From assembly GCF_030816195.1 (NCBI RefSeq), contig NZ_JAUSXS010000001.1:1263501-1327500 (forward strand): a stretch of 64,000 nt of DNA, in the 5' to 3' direction. The stretch's first letter is position 1, and each line of letters opens with the position of its first letter. Below are positions 19,193-28,049 of the stretch, piece by piece. Source of the stretch: Pseudomonas sp. W4I3 (GTDB lineage Bacteria; Pseudomonadota; Gammaproteobacteria; Pseudomonadales; Pseudomonadaceae). The notes under the pieces are model-generated. The model was not told the DNA's origin. It was given only the letters and a program-made list of their open reading frames with translations, and did no database searches. The position numbers and the translations under genes were made by a program.

Positions 19193-22100
19193 GTGTCGAT
19201 TCATGTCGCGTTGCACCACGTTACGCATTACCGCTACGACCGGGCTGTCGAACTCGGCCCGCAGATCGTGCGTTTGCGCCCGGCGGCCCACAGCCGTACG
19301 CGGATATTGTCCTACGCGCTGAAAGTGTTGCCCGAGCAGCATTTCATCAACTGGCAGCAGGACCCCCAGGGTAATTACCTGGCGCGTCTGGTGTTCCCGG
19401 AAAAAACCGGCGAGCTGCGCATCGAAGTCGACCTGGTCGCCGAGATGGCGGTATTCAACCCCTTCGACTTTTTCCTCGAGCCCTACGCCGAAAACATCCC
19501 TTTCAGCTACGCCGCCGATGAGCAGCGCGAGCTGGCGCCGTACCTGGAAACCTTGCCACTGACGCCGAAGTTTGCCGCCTACCTGGCCGGTATCGACCGC
19601 ACGCCGTTGCCGGCGGTGGATTTTCTGGTCGGCCTGAACCAGCGCCTGGCTGCCGATATCGGCTACCTGATCCGCATGGAACCGGGCGTGCAAACCCCGG
19701 AATTCACCCTGGAAAACGCCTGCGGCTCGTGCCGCGATTCGGCCTGGCTGTTGGTGCAGCTGCTGCGCAACCTGGGACTGGCGGCGCGGTTTGTGTCCGG
19801 CTACCTGATCCAGCTCACCGCCGACGTCAAAGCCCTCGACGGCCCCTCCGGCACCGAAGTGGACTTCACCGACCTGCACGCCTGGTGCGAAGTGTATTTG
19901 CCCGGCGCCGGCTGGATCGGCCTGGATGCCACCTCCGGGCTGTTCGCCGGTGAAGGGCATATCCCGTTGGCCTGCAGTCCCGATCCGTCCTCCGCCGCAC
20001 CGATCAGTGGGCTGGTGGAGCCCTGCGAGTGCGAATTCACCCACGAAATGTCGGTAGAGCGCATTTGGGAAGCCCCACGGGTAACCAAACCCTACAGCGA
20101 GGAGCAATGGCAGGCGATCCAGACCTTGGGCCGGCAGATCGATGGTGACTTGCTCAGGGACGATGTGCGCCTGACCATGGGCGGCGAGCCGACCTTTGTC
20201 TCCATCGACGACCCCGACGGCGCCGAATGGAACACCGCCGCCCTTGGCCCGGACAAGCGGCGCCTGTCCGCCGAGCTGTTCCAGCGTATGCGCAGCCACT
20301 ACGCGCCCAAGGGCCTGGTGCACTTTGGTCAGGGCAAGTGGTACCCCGGCGAGCAACTGCCGCGCTGGTCGCTCAACTGCTACTGGCGCCGCGACGGCGT
20401 GCCGATCTGGCACAACAGCGCGCTGATCGCCGATGAGCAAGAGGACTATGGCGCTGACGGCGCGACGGCCGGGCGCTTCCTGGCCAGCGTCGCCGAACGC
20501 CTCAAGTTGCCGGCACGTTTTGTGTTCCCGGCCTACGAAGACAATTTCTACTACCTGTGGCGCGAAGGTGCGCTGCCGCAAAACGTCACCGCCCAGGATC
20601 CGCGCCTGAGTGACGATCTTGAGCGCGAACGCCTGCGTAAGGTCTTCAGCCAAGGCCTGGATAAAGTCATCGGCCAGGTTCTGCCGCTGGCGCGCACGGC
20701 CGCCAATGACCGCTGGCAGAGTGGTCGCTGGTACCTGCGCGACAATCACTGCCGCCTGGTGCCGGGCGATTCGCCGTTGGGTTATCGGCTGCCGCTGGCC
20801 TCGCAGCCATGGGTGACGGCGGCGGAATATCCGTTTGTGCACCCCACCGACCCGAACCAGGATCAACCGCAACTGCCGAGCACCGATCAACTGCAAAGCC
20901 ATGGCGAGCCTGCGGCGAGCGAAGAGCGTGCGCCGAAGCTGGATGAATCCGCCGACTGGCTGACCCGCACCGCGCTGTGTGCCGAAGCGCGGGAAGGGCG
21001 CCTCTATCTGTTCATGCCACCGCTGGAACGCGTCGAGGACTATCTGGAGCTGGTGACGGCCATTGAGGCGACCGCTGAAGAACTGCACTGCCCGGTATTG
21101 CTGGAGGGCTATGAGCCGCCGGCCGATACGCGGCTGAGCAACTTTCGCATCACGCCTGACCCTGGCGTGATCGAGGTCAACGTGCAGCCATCCGCCACCT
21201 GGGACGAGTTGGTGGAGCGCACCGAGTTTCTCTACGAAGAGGCGCGGCAAACCCGCCTGACCACGGAAAAATTCATGATCGACGGTCGCCACACCGGCAC
21301 CGGCGGCGGTAACCACTTCGTGCTCGGCGGCGCCACACCCAAGGACTCGCCGTTCCTGCGCCGGCCCGATCTGCTGCGCAGCTTGATCAGCTACTGGCAC
21401 AATCATCCATCGCTGTCCTACCTGTTTTCCGGGCTGTTTATCGGCCCGACGTCCCAGGCGCCTCGGGTGGATGAAGCGCGCAACGATGCGCTGTACGAGC
21501 TGGAAATCGCCTTCGCGCAAATGCCCGCGCCCGGCGAAGAATGCCCGCCCTGGCTGGTCGATCGCTTGCTGCGCAACCTGCTGATCGACGTGACCGGCAA
21601 CACCCACCGCGCCGAATTCTGCATCGACAAACTCTACTCGCCCGACGGCGCCACCGGCCGCCTGGGCCTGCTGGAGCTGCGCGCGTTTGAAATGCCGCCC
21701 CATGCGCGCATGAGCCTCACCCAGCAGTTGCTGTTGCGGGCGCTGGTTGCGCGTTTCTGGCGTGAACCCTACGCGCCACCGAAGCTTGCGCGCTGGGGCA
21801 CTGAACTGCATGACCGTTTCCTGCTGCCGCACTTCATCCAGCAGGATTTCGCTGATGTGATCGTCGAACTCAACGCCGCCGGTTATCCGCTGCGCGCCGA
21901 GTGGTTTGCCGCGCACCTGGAGTTCCGTTTCCCCAAGGTCGGTGACTACGCCGTCAGCGGTATCGAACTGGAACTGCGCCAGGCCCTGGAGCCCTGGCAT
22001 GTACTGGGCGAAGAGGGCACGGCGGGCGGCACGGTGCGCTATGTGGATTCATCCCTGGAGCGTCTGCAAGTGAAGGTGAGCGGCTTGCCACCGCAGCGCT

Positions 22101-22483
22101 ATCTGCTGACCTGCAACGGCATCCCGGTGCCGCTGCAGCCGACTGGCCGGGTCGGCGAGTTCGTCGCCGGCGTGCGTTACCGTGCCTGGCAACCGTCCAA
22201 CTGCCTGCAACCGACCATCGGCGTGCATGCCCCGCTGGTGTTCGACCTGCTGGATACCTGGATGCAACGCTCGCTGGGCGGCTGCCACTACCACGTGGCC
22301 CATCCGGGCGGGCGCAATTACGACAGCTTGCCGGTGAATGCCAATGAAGCCGAAAGCCGGCGGATGGCACGGTTTTTCCGCTTGGGGCATAGTCCAGGCA
22401 AGCTCGACGTGCCATCTGTCGTTATCAACGATGAGTTACCGATGACCCTCGACCTGCGGCGTTTCCCCAATAAAAATGACTGA
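19193..22483 (+). CDS. Large transglutaminase-like protein with DUF2126 domain
   Basis: 1096 residues. An N-terminal BTLCP/transglutaminase-like domain carries a Cys-His-Asp triad: Cys in ENACGSCRDSAW (about residue 180), His in DLHAWCEVYLPG, Asp in GLDATSGLFAGEG. The C-terminal two thirds match DUF2126, which is found fused to such domains. A GTG at 19193 with AGGAGG five bases upstream was chosen; the frame opens 14 codons earlier without a ribosome site. It heads an operon with an ATP-grasp/alpha-E protein and a second transglutaminase-like protein. Comparative genomics has predicted peptide or amide-bond chemistry for such operons, but the substrate is unknown. Confidence 0.85.
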   Translation: MSIHVALHHVTHYRYDRAVELGPQIVRLRPAAHSRTRILSYALKVLPEQHFINWQQDPQGNYLARLVFPEKTGELRIEVDLVAEMAVFNPFDFFLEPYAENIPFSYAADEQRELAPYLETLPLTPKFAAYLAGIDRTPLPAVDFLVGLNQRLAADIGYLIRMEPGVQTPEFTLENACGSCRDSAWLLVQLLRNLGLAARFVSGYLIQLTADVKALDGPSGTEVDFTDLHAWCEVYLPGAGWIGLDATSGLFAGEGHIPLACSPDPSSAAPISGLVEPCECEFTHEMSVERIWEAPRVTKPYSEEQWQAIQTLGRQIDGDLLRDDVRLTMGGEPTFVSIDDPDGAEWNTAALGPDKRRLSAELFQRMRSHYAPKGLVHFGQGKWYPGEQLPRWSLNCYWRRDGVPIWHNSALIADEQEDYGADGATAGRFLASVAERLKLPARFVFPAYEDNFYYLWREGALPQNVTAQDPRLSDDLERERLRKVFSQGLDKVIGQVLPLARTAANDRWQSGRWYLRDNHCRLVPGDSPLGYRLPLASQPWVTAAEYPFVHPTDPNQDQPQLPSTDQLQSHGEPAASEERAPKLDESADWLTRTALCAEAREGRLYLFMPPLERVEDYLELVTAIEATAEELHCPVLLEGYEPPADTRLSNFRITPDPGVIEVNVQPSATWDELVERTEFLYEEARQTRLTTEKFMIDGRHTGTGGGNHFVLGGATPKDSPFLRRPDLLRSLISYWHNHPSLSYLFSGLFIGPTSQAPRVDEARNDALYELEIAFAQMPAPGEECPPWLVDRLLRNLLIDVTGNTHRAEFCIDKLYSPDGATGRLGLLELRAFEMPPHARMSLTQQLLLRALVARFWREPYAPPKLARWGTELHDRFLLPHFIQQDFADVIVELNAAGYPLRAEWFAAHLEFRFPKVGDYAVSGIELELRQALEPWHVLGEEGTAGGTVRYVDSSLERLQVKVSGLPPQRYLLTCNGIPVPLQPTGRVGEFVAGVRYRAWQPSNCLQPTIGVHAPLVFDLLDTWMQRSLGGCHYHVAHPGGRNYDSLPVNANEAESRRMARFFRLGHSPGKLDVPSVVINDELPMTLDLRRFPNKND

Positions 22484-22493
22484 ATGCGATCAA

Positions 22494-22583
22494 ATGTGGG
22501 AGGGGCTTGCTCCCGATGACGGAGTATCAGCCGATACATAAGTTAACTGATCCACCGCCATCGGGAGCAAGCCCCCTCCCACA
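22494..22583. repeat. Family A REPIN, long form (A4)
   Basis: Both arms carry the GGGAGCAAG/CTTGCTCCC variant, so the pair has co-varied. The left arm is one G shorter. Inner TCAG..CTGA is present. It lies inside the transglutaminase operon, between genes 1 and 2. Confidence 0.88.
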
Positions 22584-22641
22584 GGGGATTTGCAGTGTTT
22601 GTTGAGTTAACCTGACTTCCCTTGCCTCTGCCGAGCGTTCC

Positions 22642-25128
22642 ATGTCCGATTTGCTCGACCGCTATCCGCTGACCGCGGGCACCTATCACGAACTGCTGGA
22701 TGACAGCGGCGCGGTACGGGCCCATTGGCAGCGCTTGCTCGACCACCTGCAGCGCAGCACGCCGGCGCAATTGGCGCAGCGTCAGGCATTGTTGACGCGA
22801 CAGATCCAGGAAAACGGCGTGACGTATAACGTCTACGCCGACCCCAAGGGCGCCGATCGTCCGTGGGAACTGGACCTGTTGCCCCACGTGCTGGCGGCCG
22901 ATGAGTGGCAGCACCTGGCTGCCGGCATTGCCCAGCGTGCGCGTCTGCTCAATGCAGTCCTGGCCGACCTCTATGGCCCGCAGCGCCTGATCAAGGAAGG
23001 CCTGCTGCCGGCCGAGCTGGTATTCGGGCATAACAATTTTCTGTGGCCGTGCCAGGGTATCCAGCCGCCGGACGGTGCCTTTCTGCACCTGTACGCCGTG
23101 GACCTGGCGCGCACGCCGGATGGTCGCTGGTGGGTGACGGCCGACCGCACCCAGGCACCATCGGGCGCAGGCTACGCCCTGGAAAACCGTACCATCGTGT
23201 CCCGCGCCTTCCCGGATCTGTACCGCGACCTGCAGGTGCAGCACCTCACCGGTTTCTTCCGCACCCTCCAGGAAACCTTGGCCCGCCAAGCGCCTGGCGA
23301 TGACCAGCCACCGCTGATCGTGCTGCTCACGCCGGGGCGCTTCAACGAAAGCTATTTCGAACATCTTTACCTCGCTCGCCAGCTCGGCTACCCCCTGGTG
23401 GAAGGCGGCGACCTCACCGTGCGCGACAGCACGGTGTTCCTGAAAACCCTCAGTGGCCTGCGCCGCGTGCACGCGATCATGCGTCGCCTGGACGACGACT
23501 TCTGCGACCCTCTGGAGCTGCGCACCGACTCAGCCCTCGGCGTGCCCGGCCTGCTCGATGCCGTGCGCCAGGGCAATGTCCTGGTGGCCAATGCCCTGGG
23601 CAGCGGTGTGCTGGAATCGCCGGGGCTGCTGGGTTTCCTGCCGAAGATCAACGAGTTCTTGTTTGGTGAAGCACTGATCCTGCCGTCCATCGCCACGTGG
23701 TGGTGCGGTGAGGCCCCGGTGCTGGCCGAGGCGCTGGAGAAGCTGCCGGAGCTGCTGATCAAACCGGCGTTCCCCTCGCAAAGTTTCGCCCCGGTGTTCG
23801 GTCGCGACTTGAACGCCGAACAACGCCAGGCCCTGGCCGAACGCATGCGCGCGCGGCCCTATGCCTACGTCGCCCAGGAACTGGCGCAACTGTCCCAGGC
23901 GCCGGTGTGGCACACCGTGGATGACCATCTGCAACACCGCGCCATCGGCATGCGCGTGTACGCCGTGGCCAGTGACGACGGCTACCGGGTACTGCCCGGC
24001 GGCCTGACCCGCGTGGCCGCCGAAGCCGATGCCGAAGTGGTGTCGATGCAGCGGGGTGGCGCGAGCAAGGACACTTGGGTACTCGGCGAAGGTGCGCCCG
24101 GTAGCGAGCAGTGGCGGGCCCAGCGCACGATTGGGGCGCACGACCTGGTGCGCCGCGATCCGTATCTGCCGTCACGCGTGGTGGAAAACCTGTTCTGGTT
24201 TGGCCGTTATTGCGAGCGCTGCGATGACAGCGCGCGCTGGCTGCGCATCGTGCTGGCGCGCTATGTCGACGGCGACGATCCGCTGGCCTTGCAGGCGGCC
24301 GTGGAACTGGGTGAGAGCCTGCGGCTGTTGCCGGATGAAGGGCCACTCCCCGAGCGCTTGCTCGCCGCGTTGCTCGGCGATGACTGGCCCTCGAGCCTGC
24401 GCGCCAATCTGCAGCGCTTGCAGTGGGCGGCGTCCCAGGTGCGCGGCAAGTTGTCCCGGGAAAACTGGCAGGCCCTGGTGGAATTGCAGCGCGAAGCCAT
24501 GGAGCTGGAGCGCGACACCCCGGACTTCGGCGAGCTGCTGGATTTCCTCAACCGCCTGGTGATGTCCCTCGCGGCGCTGTCGGGGTTTGCCCTGGACGAC
24601 ATGACCCGCGATGAAGGCTGGCGCTTCTTGATGATGGGCCGGCGCATCGAGCGCCTGCAGTTTCTCAGCAGCAGCCTTGCCGCGTTCCTGCGCGGTGTGG
24701 CGGTGTTCGATCAGGCCGGGCTGGAATGGCTGCTGGAACTGGGCAACAGCAGCATCACCTACCGCTCGCGTTACCTGGCGGTGCCGCAACTGATTCCGGT
24801 GCTCGATCTGCTATTGCTCGACGAGCAGAACCCCCATGCAGTGTTGTTCCAGCTCAAACTGGTGAGTCGCACCCTGCGGCGCTTGAACGATGATTTCGGC
24901 GTGCCGCGAGAAACCGGCCTGGGGCCGTTGGTGGTGCGGTTGGCGCGCTTCGACCTGGGTTGCCTGGAGAACCCGCTGTTCGGCGAATCCAGCGTGCGTG
25001 CCGCACTGGACGGCCTGGCTGACCTGCTGCAGGCGGTCGCCGACGAGAGCGGACAAGTGTCGGATCGCCTGGCCTTGCGTCACTTTGCCCATGTGGATGA
25101 TGTCAGCCAGCAAACGGTGTCGCTGTGA
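22642..25128 (+). CDS. Circularly permuted ATP-grasp protein fused to alpha-E domain
   Basis: 828 residues. The N-terminal half (about 1-480) is the circularly permuted type 2 ATP-grasp region (formerly DUF404/DUF407), with LLTPGRFNESYFEHLYLARQ and MQRGGASKDTWVLGEG. The C-terminal half is the helical alpha-E domain (DUF403) starting about DPYLPSRVVENLFWFGRYCE. ATP-grasp enzymes join carboxyl and amino groups through an acyl-phosphate; this subtype is uncharacterised biochemically. The fusion of both parts in one chain is common in proteobacteria. It overlaps the following transglutaminase gene by one base, showing a single operon. Confidence 0.87.
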   Translation: MSDLLDRYPLTAGTYHELLDDSGAVRAHWQRLLDHLQRSTPAQLAQRQALLTRQIQENGVTYNVYADPKGADRPWELDLLPHVLAADEWQHLAAGIAQRARLLNAVLADLYGPQRLIKEGLLPAELVFGHNNFLWPCQGIQPPDGAFLHLYAVDLARTPDGRWWVTADRTQAPSGAGYALENRTIVSRAFPDLYRDLQVQHLTGFFRTLQETLARQAPGDDQPPLIVLLTPGRFNESYFEHLYLARQLGYPLVEGGDLTVRDSTVFLKTLSGLRRVHAIMRRLDDDFCDPLELRTDSALGVPGLLDAVRQGNVLVANALGSGVLESPGLLGFLPKINEFLFGEALILPSIATWWCGEAPVLAEALEKLPELLIKPAFPSQSFAPVFGRDLNAEQRQALAERMRARPYAYVAQELAQLSQAPVWHTVDDHLQHRAIGMRVYAVASDDGYRVLPGGLTRVAAEADAEVVSMQRGGASKDTWVLGEGAPGSEQWRAQRTIGAHDLVRRDPYLPSRVVENLFWFGRYCERCDDSARWLRIVLARYVDGDDPLALQAAVELGESLRLLPDEGPLPERLLAALLGDDWPSSLRANLQRLQWAASQVRGKLSRENWQALVELQREAMELERDTPDFGELLDFLNRLVMSLAALSGFALDDMTRDEGWRFLMMGRRIERLQFLSSSLAAFLRGVAVFDQAGLEWLLELGNSSITYRSRYLAVPQLIPVLDLLLLDEQNPHAVLFQLKLVSRTLRRLNDDFGVPRETGLGPLVVRLARFDLGCLENPLFGESSVRAALDGLADLLQAVADESGQVSDRLALRHFAHVDDVSQQTVSL

Positions 25129-26018
25129 TGAGTGCGCGCTATCAGGTTTTCCATGACACCCATTATCACTATGACAGCCCGGTGTCCCTGGCCCAGCAGC
25201 TGGCGCATCTATGGCCACGGCCCTGTGCGTGGCAACGCTGCACCTGGCAAACCCTGGACATCAGCCCGCAGCCTTCTTCACGCCGCGATGAGCTGGACGT
25301 ATTCGGCAACCCGATCACGCGCCTGGCGTTCGAGCGGCCCCATGATGAACTGCTGGTCAATGCCGGGCTGACCGTGGAAGTGCTGGCGCGACCCGTGTTG
25401 GACTTGCACCAGTCACCGCCCTGGGACCGCACCCGTGACAGCTTCACCTACAGCAGCCAGCCGCTGTCGCTTGAAGTGATCGAAGCCTGCCGCTATCGCT
25501 TCGAATCGCCTTACGTGCATTTGAAAAAAATCTTCGTCGAATTCTCCGAAAGCTGCTTCCCGCCTGGCGAGCCCTTATTGCTGGGCGTGCAGGCGCTGAT
25601 GCAAAGGATCTTCAGCGAGTTCACCTTCGATGGCGAAGCCACGCAGGTCGCCACGCCGCTGGTGGAAGTGCTGGAGCGCCGTCGCGGCGTGTGCCAGGAC
25701 TTCGCCCACCTGATGCTCGCCTGCCTGCGCTCGCGGGGGCTGGCGGCACGCTATATCAGCGGCTACCTGTTGACCCAGCCACCGCCCGGCCAGCCACGGT
25801 TGATCGGCGCCGATGCGTCGCATGCGTGGGTTTCGGTGTTTTGCCCGGTGGCGGGCTGGGTGGATTTCGATCCGACGAATAACGTGCAGCCGGCGCTGGA
25901 GCACATCACCCTGGCCTGGGGCCGGGATTTTTCCGATGTGTCGCCGTTGCGAGGGGTGATTCTGGGAGGGGGGAACCATGACCCGGAAGTGCGGGTGACG
26001 GTGATGCCGCTGATGTAG
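25128..26018 (+). CDS. Transglutaminase-like cysteine protease family protein
   Basis: 296 residues from the ATG at 25128, which overlaps the upstream TGA (TGATG). An N-terminal beta-rich segment (RYQVFHDTHYHYDSPVSL) is followed by the transglutaminase core with Cys in RRGVCQDFAHLMLACLR, His in DASHAWVSVFCP and Asp in GWVDFDPTNN. No signal peptide, so cytoplasmic. It probably acts with the ATP-grasp protein, either hydrolysing or transferring amide-linked adducts. The stop codon TAG falls inside the first bases of a family B repeat. Confidence 0.87.
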   Translation: MSARYQVFHDTHYHYDSPVSLAQQLAHLWPRPCAWQRCTWQTLDISPQPSSRRDELDVFGNPITRLAFERPHDELLVNAGLTVEVLARPVLDLHQSPPWDRTRDSFTYSSQPLSLEVIEACRYRFESPYVHLKKIFVEFSESCFPPGEPLLLGVQALMQRIFSEFTFDGEATQVATPLVEVLERRRGVCQDFAHLMLACLRSRGLAARYISGYLLTQPPPGQPRLIGADASHAWVSVFCPVAGWVDFDPTNNVQPALEHITLAWGRDFSDVSPLRGVILGGGNHDPEVRVTVMPLM

Positions 26019-26112
26019 GAGCGAGCTTGCTCGCGAAGAACCTGAGGGCGCCGCGTTGATCCTGGCTTCCCGCGTTATCGTTGACGTTCTTCGCGAGCAG
26101 GCTCGCTCCTAC
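26015..26112. repeat. Family B REPIN (B1)
   Basis: GTAGGAGCGAGCTTGCTC..GAAGAAC, inner region, GTTCTTCGCGAGCAGG..CGCTCCTAC. The TAG at 26016-26018 is the stop codon of the preceding gene. Confidence 0.88.
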
Positions 26113-26121
26113 GGTAAATAA

Positions 26122-26304
26122 TTATTCAGCCGGGTCTTTCGGGGTTTCAGTCTCGTCTGCTGCCACTTCACCTTCCGCATCCGGGTTCAGTGCGCCCGCC
26201 TCTTCATCGGCAGCGGCTTTCTTGCGTTGCAGCTTTTCCTCTTTCTTCTGTTCCTTGGCCAAGTCTCTCTGACGTTTGGCGAAGGAGTAATTAGGTTTGG
26301 CCAT
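26122..26304 (-). CDS. Small highly charged conserved-type protein
   Basis: 60 residues, MAKPNYSFAKRQRDLAKEQKKEEKLQRKKAAADEE... then an acidic Glu/Asp-rich tail; probably a basic helix followed by a disordered acidic region. A GAGGA ribosome site seven bases upstream supports it as a real gene. No catalytic motif is visible and no function is assigned. It stands alone between a family B repeat and the azurin regulatory region. Confidence 0.7.
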   Translation of the reverse strand: MAKPNYSFAKRQRDLAKEQKKEEKLQRKKAAADEEAGALNPDAEGEVAADETETPKDPAE

Positions 26305-26539
26305 GGGCGATCCTCTTGGGTCGAAGGTGAGGGTGGGCGGCGCGCGGCTGCCTTGGGTCGCTATGGTAGCAGCTTAGCAGCGCGGTTGGCCTTCACTTAC
26401 CGCTGGCGTAAGCGGCCAGCAGGCCGTTGAACAGTTGATTGAGGTACATGGCTGGGGCTCCAACGAATGATGGGCCGATGATATTCAGTTGCCACGCGGT
26501 TGGCTGGTAGATTGTGTTGATGAGTCTGATAGCCTAAAG

Positions 26540-26549
26540 TTGTATACAA
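26540..26549. promoter_or_regulatory. TTGTATACAA palindrome
   Basis: Perfect 10-bp palindrome four bases before the Anr-like box upstream of azurin. Such sequences are recognised by some GntR-family repressors; the actual protein is unknown. Confidence 0.4.
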
Positions 26550-26553
26550 TCTG

Positions 26554-26567
26554 TTGATGCAGATCAT
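26554..26567 (+). promoter_or_regulatory. Anr/FNR-like box upstream of azurin
   Basis: TTGAT-GCAG-ATCAT matches TTGAT-N4-ATCAA at nine of ten positions and is 70 bases upstream of the start codon. Azurin in P. aeruginosa is known to be under ANR and RpoS control, which supports the assignment. Confidence 0.65.
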
Positions 26568-26636
26568 AAGAACTCACGCCTGATTGAGGCACCCTTGTCG
26601 CAATACGCGTTATTCAACCCTGCCTTGGAGATTCAC

Positions 26637-27083
26637 ATGTTCGCCAAACTCGTTGCTGTTTCCCTGCTGACTCTGGCTAGCGGCCAGTTGCTTGCTGCAG
26701 AGTGCAAGGTCACTGTCGACTCCACTGACCAAATGTCCTTCAACACCAAAGCCATTGAAATCGACAAGAGCTGCAAGCAGTTCACCGTTGAGCTGACTCA
26801 CTCCGGCAGCCTGCCAAAAAACGTCATGGGCCATAACTGGGTGCTGACCAGCGCCGCCAACATGCAGCCAGTGGCCACCGACGGCATGGCCGCCGGCATC
26901 GACAAGGATTACCTCAAGGCGGGCGACGACCGCATCATCGCCCACACCAAAATCATTGGTGCCGGCGAGAAAGATTCGGTGACCTTCGATGTGTCCAAAC
27001 TGGCTGCGGGTACGGACTACGCGTTTTTCTGCTCGTTCCCGGGCCACATCTCGATGATGAAAGGCACTGTGGTCGTTAAATAA
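26637..27083 (+). CDS. azu: Azurin
   Basis: Periplasmic type 1 blue copper protein that shuttles electrons, classically to nitrite reductase or peroxidases. 148 residues: a 20-residue signal peptide ending LLA, then a 128-residue mature protein starting AECKVTVD. In mature numbering all ligands are present: His46 (VMGHNW), Cys112, His117 and Met121 in the tail segment [14 protein letters not shown], plus the Cys3-Cys26 disulfide pair. TTGGAG six bases before 26637 fixes the start. Monocistronic, with an Anr-like box upstream. No denitrification genes are in the window. Confidence 0.97.
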   Translation: MFAKLVAVSLLTLASGQLLAAECKVTVDSTDQMSFNTKAIEIDKSCKQFTVELTHSGSLPKNVMGHNWVLTSAANMQPVATDGMAAGIDKDYLKAGDDRIIAHTKIIGAGEKDSVTFDVSKLAAGTDYAFFCSFPGHISMMKGTVVVK

Positions 27084-27100
27084 CACTGCGTTATCGTTCA

Positions 27101-27180
27101 TCGGGGGCAAGCCCCTCCCACATTCGACCGGCTTCTCATGCTCAAACTCGGTCAACTGTGGGAGGGGGCTTGCCCCCGAT
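27101..27180. repeat. Family A REP pair, short form (A5)
   Basis: ATCGGGGGCAAGCCCC..CCCAC - spacer - GTGGGAGGGGGC..CCCGAT between the convergent azurin and nadE genes. The left core is one base pair short. Confidence 0.85.
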
Positions 27181-27218
27181 GGCATTTCAACACTCAACGC
27201 AACACTATCTGACCCACC

Positions 27219-28046
27219 TCAAGGCGCAAACGGCATGACCCGCTTGTGCTCCGTCTTGCGATAGGTCTCGCAGATAATCCTGAACGCTTCCTCACGCACG
27301 GGCTCACCGTGCAGGAACGCATCGATCTCGGCATAGGTCACGCCATGTGACGCTTCGTCCGGCTTGCCCGGTGACAGGTCCTCCAGGTCGGCGGTCGGGA
27401 CTTTTTCCACCAACGACTCCGGCGCGCCGAAATGCCGCGCAATCGCGCGCACCTGGTTTTTCACCAGCCCGCTCAGCGGCGCCAGGTCGCAGGCGCCATC
27501 GCCAAACTTGGTGAAAAAGCCCATCACCGCTTCCGCCGCATGGTCGGTCCCGATCACCAGCCCACCGGCCGCGCCCGCGATGGTGTACTGCGCGACCATG
27601 CGCATGCGCGCTTTGGTGTTGCCCAGCACGAAATCGCGGGAGGCCGCCGGCTTGCCCTCGAAGGCCGCGACTTCATTGGCCAGTGCTTTGACCGCAGGGC
27701 CGATGTTGACGGTGTGGCGCTCGTCCGGCTCGATGAAGTCCACCGACGCCTGGGCTTCGTGTTCATCAAACTGGGTTTCGTAGGGCAGGCGCACGGAGAT
27801 AAAGCGATAGGCCTCATCGCCACTGCTGGCGCGCAGCTCCTGCACCGCGCGCTGGGCCAAGAGGCCTGCGGTGAGGGAGTCGACACCGCCACTGATGCCC
27901 AGTACCAGCGACTTGAGCCCGGAATTGCGCAGGCAGTTCTGGATAAAGGCCACGCGCCTGGCGACTTCTGCTTCAAGCGCGGCCTGGTCTTTGAACGGCG
28001 CTTGCACCTTGAGCTGCTGCGCAATCTCACGCTGTACGGCTTGCAT
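27219..28046 (-). CDS. nadE: NH3-dependent NAD synthetase
   Basis: Adenylates nicotinate adenine dinucleotide and amidates it to NAD with ammonia. 275 residues, with the PP-loop GISGGVDS near residue 54 and [16 protein letters not shown]. There is no glutaminase (nitrilase) domain, so it uses free ammonia. It begins three bases after the pncB stop, forming a pncB-nadE salvage operon. A TTTAAGG-type ribosome site overlaps the end of pncB. Confidence 0.95.
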   Translation of the reverse strand: MQAVQREIAQQLKVQAPFKDQAALEAEVARRVAFIQNCLRNSGLKSLVLGISGGVDSLTAGLLAQRAVQELRASSGDEAYRFISVRLPYETQFDEHEAQASVDFIEPDERHTVNIGPAVKALANEVAAFEGKPAASRDFVLGNTKARMRMVAQYTIAGAAGGLVIGTDHAAEAVMGFFTKFGDGACDLAPLSGLVKNQVRAIARHFGAPESLVEKVPTADLEDLSPGKPDEASHGVTYAEIDAFLHGEPVREEAFRIICETYRKTEHKRVMPFAP

Positions 28047-28049
28047 GAT

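Larger units (their letters stand above)
26305..26636. other. Intergenic region upstream of azurin
   Basis: 332 bases between the small charged protein (leftward) and azurin (rightward). The right half is AT-richer and holds a TTGTATACAA palindrome and an Anr-like box. The left half shows no gene or strong structure. Confidence 0.6.

Noticed and set aside
19016..22000. 994-codon open frame on the minus strand opposite the large transglutaminase gene
   Set aside because: Typical antisense shadow of a GC-rich gene: no ribosome site, Arg/Gln/His-rich low-information protein, while the plus-strand product has recognisable domains.
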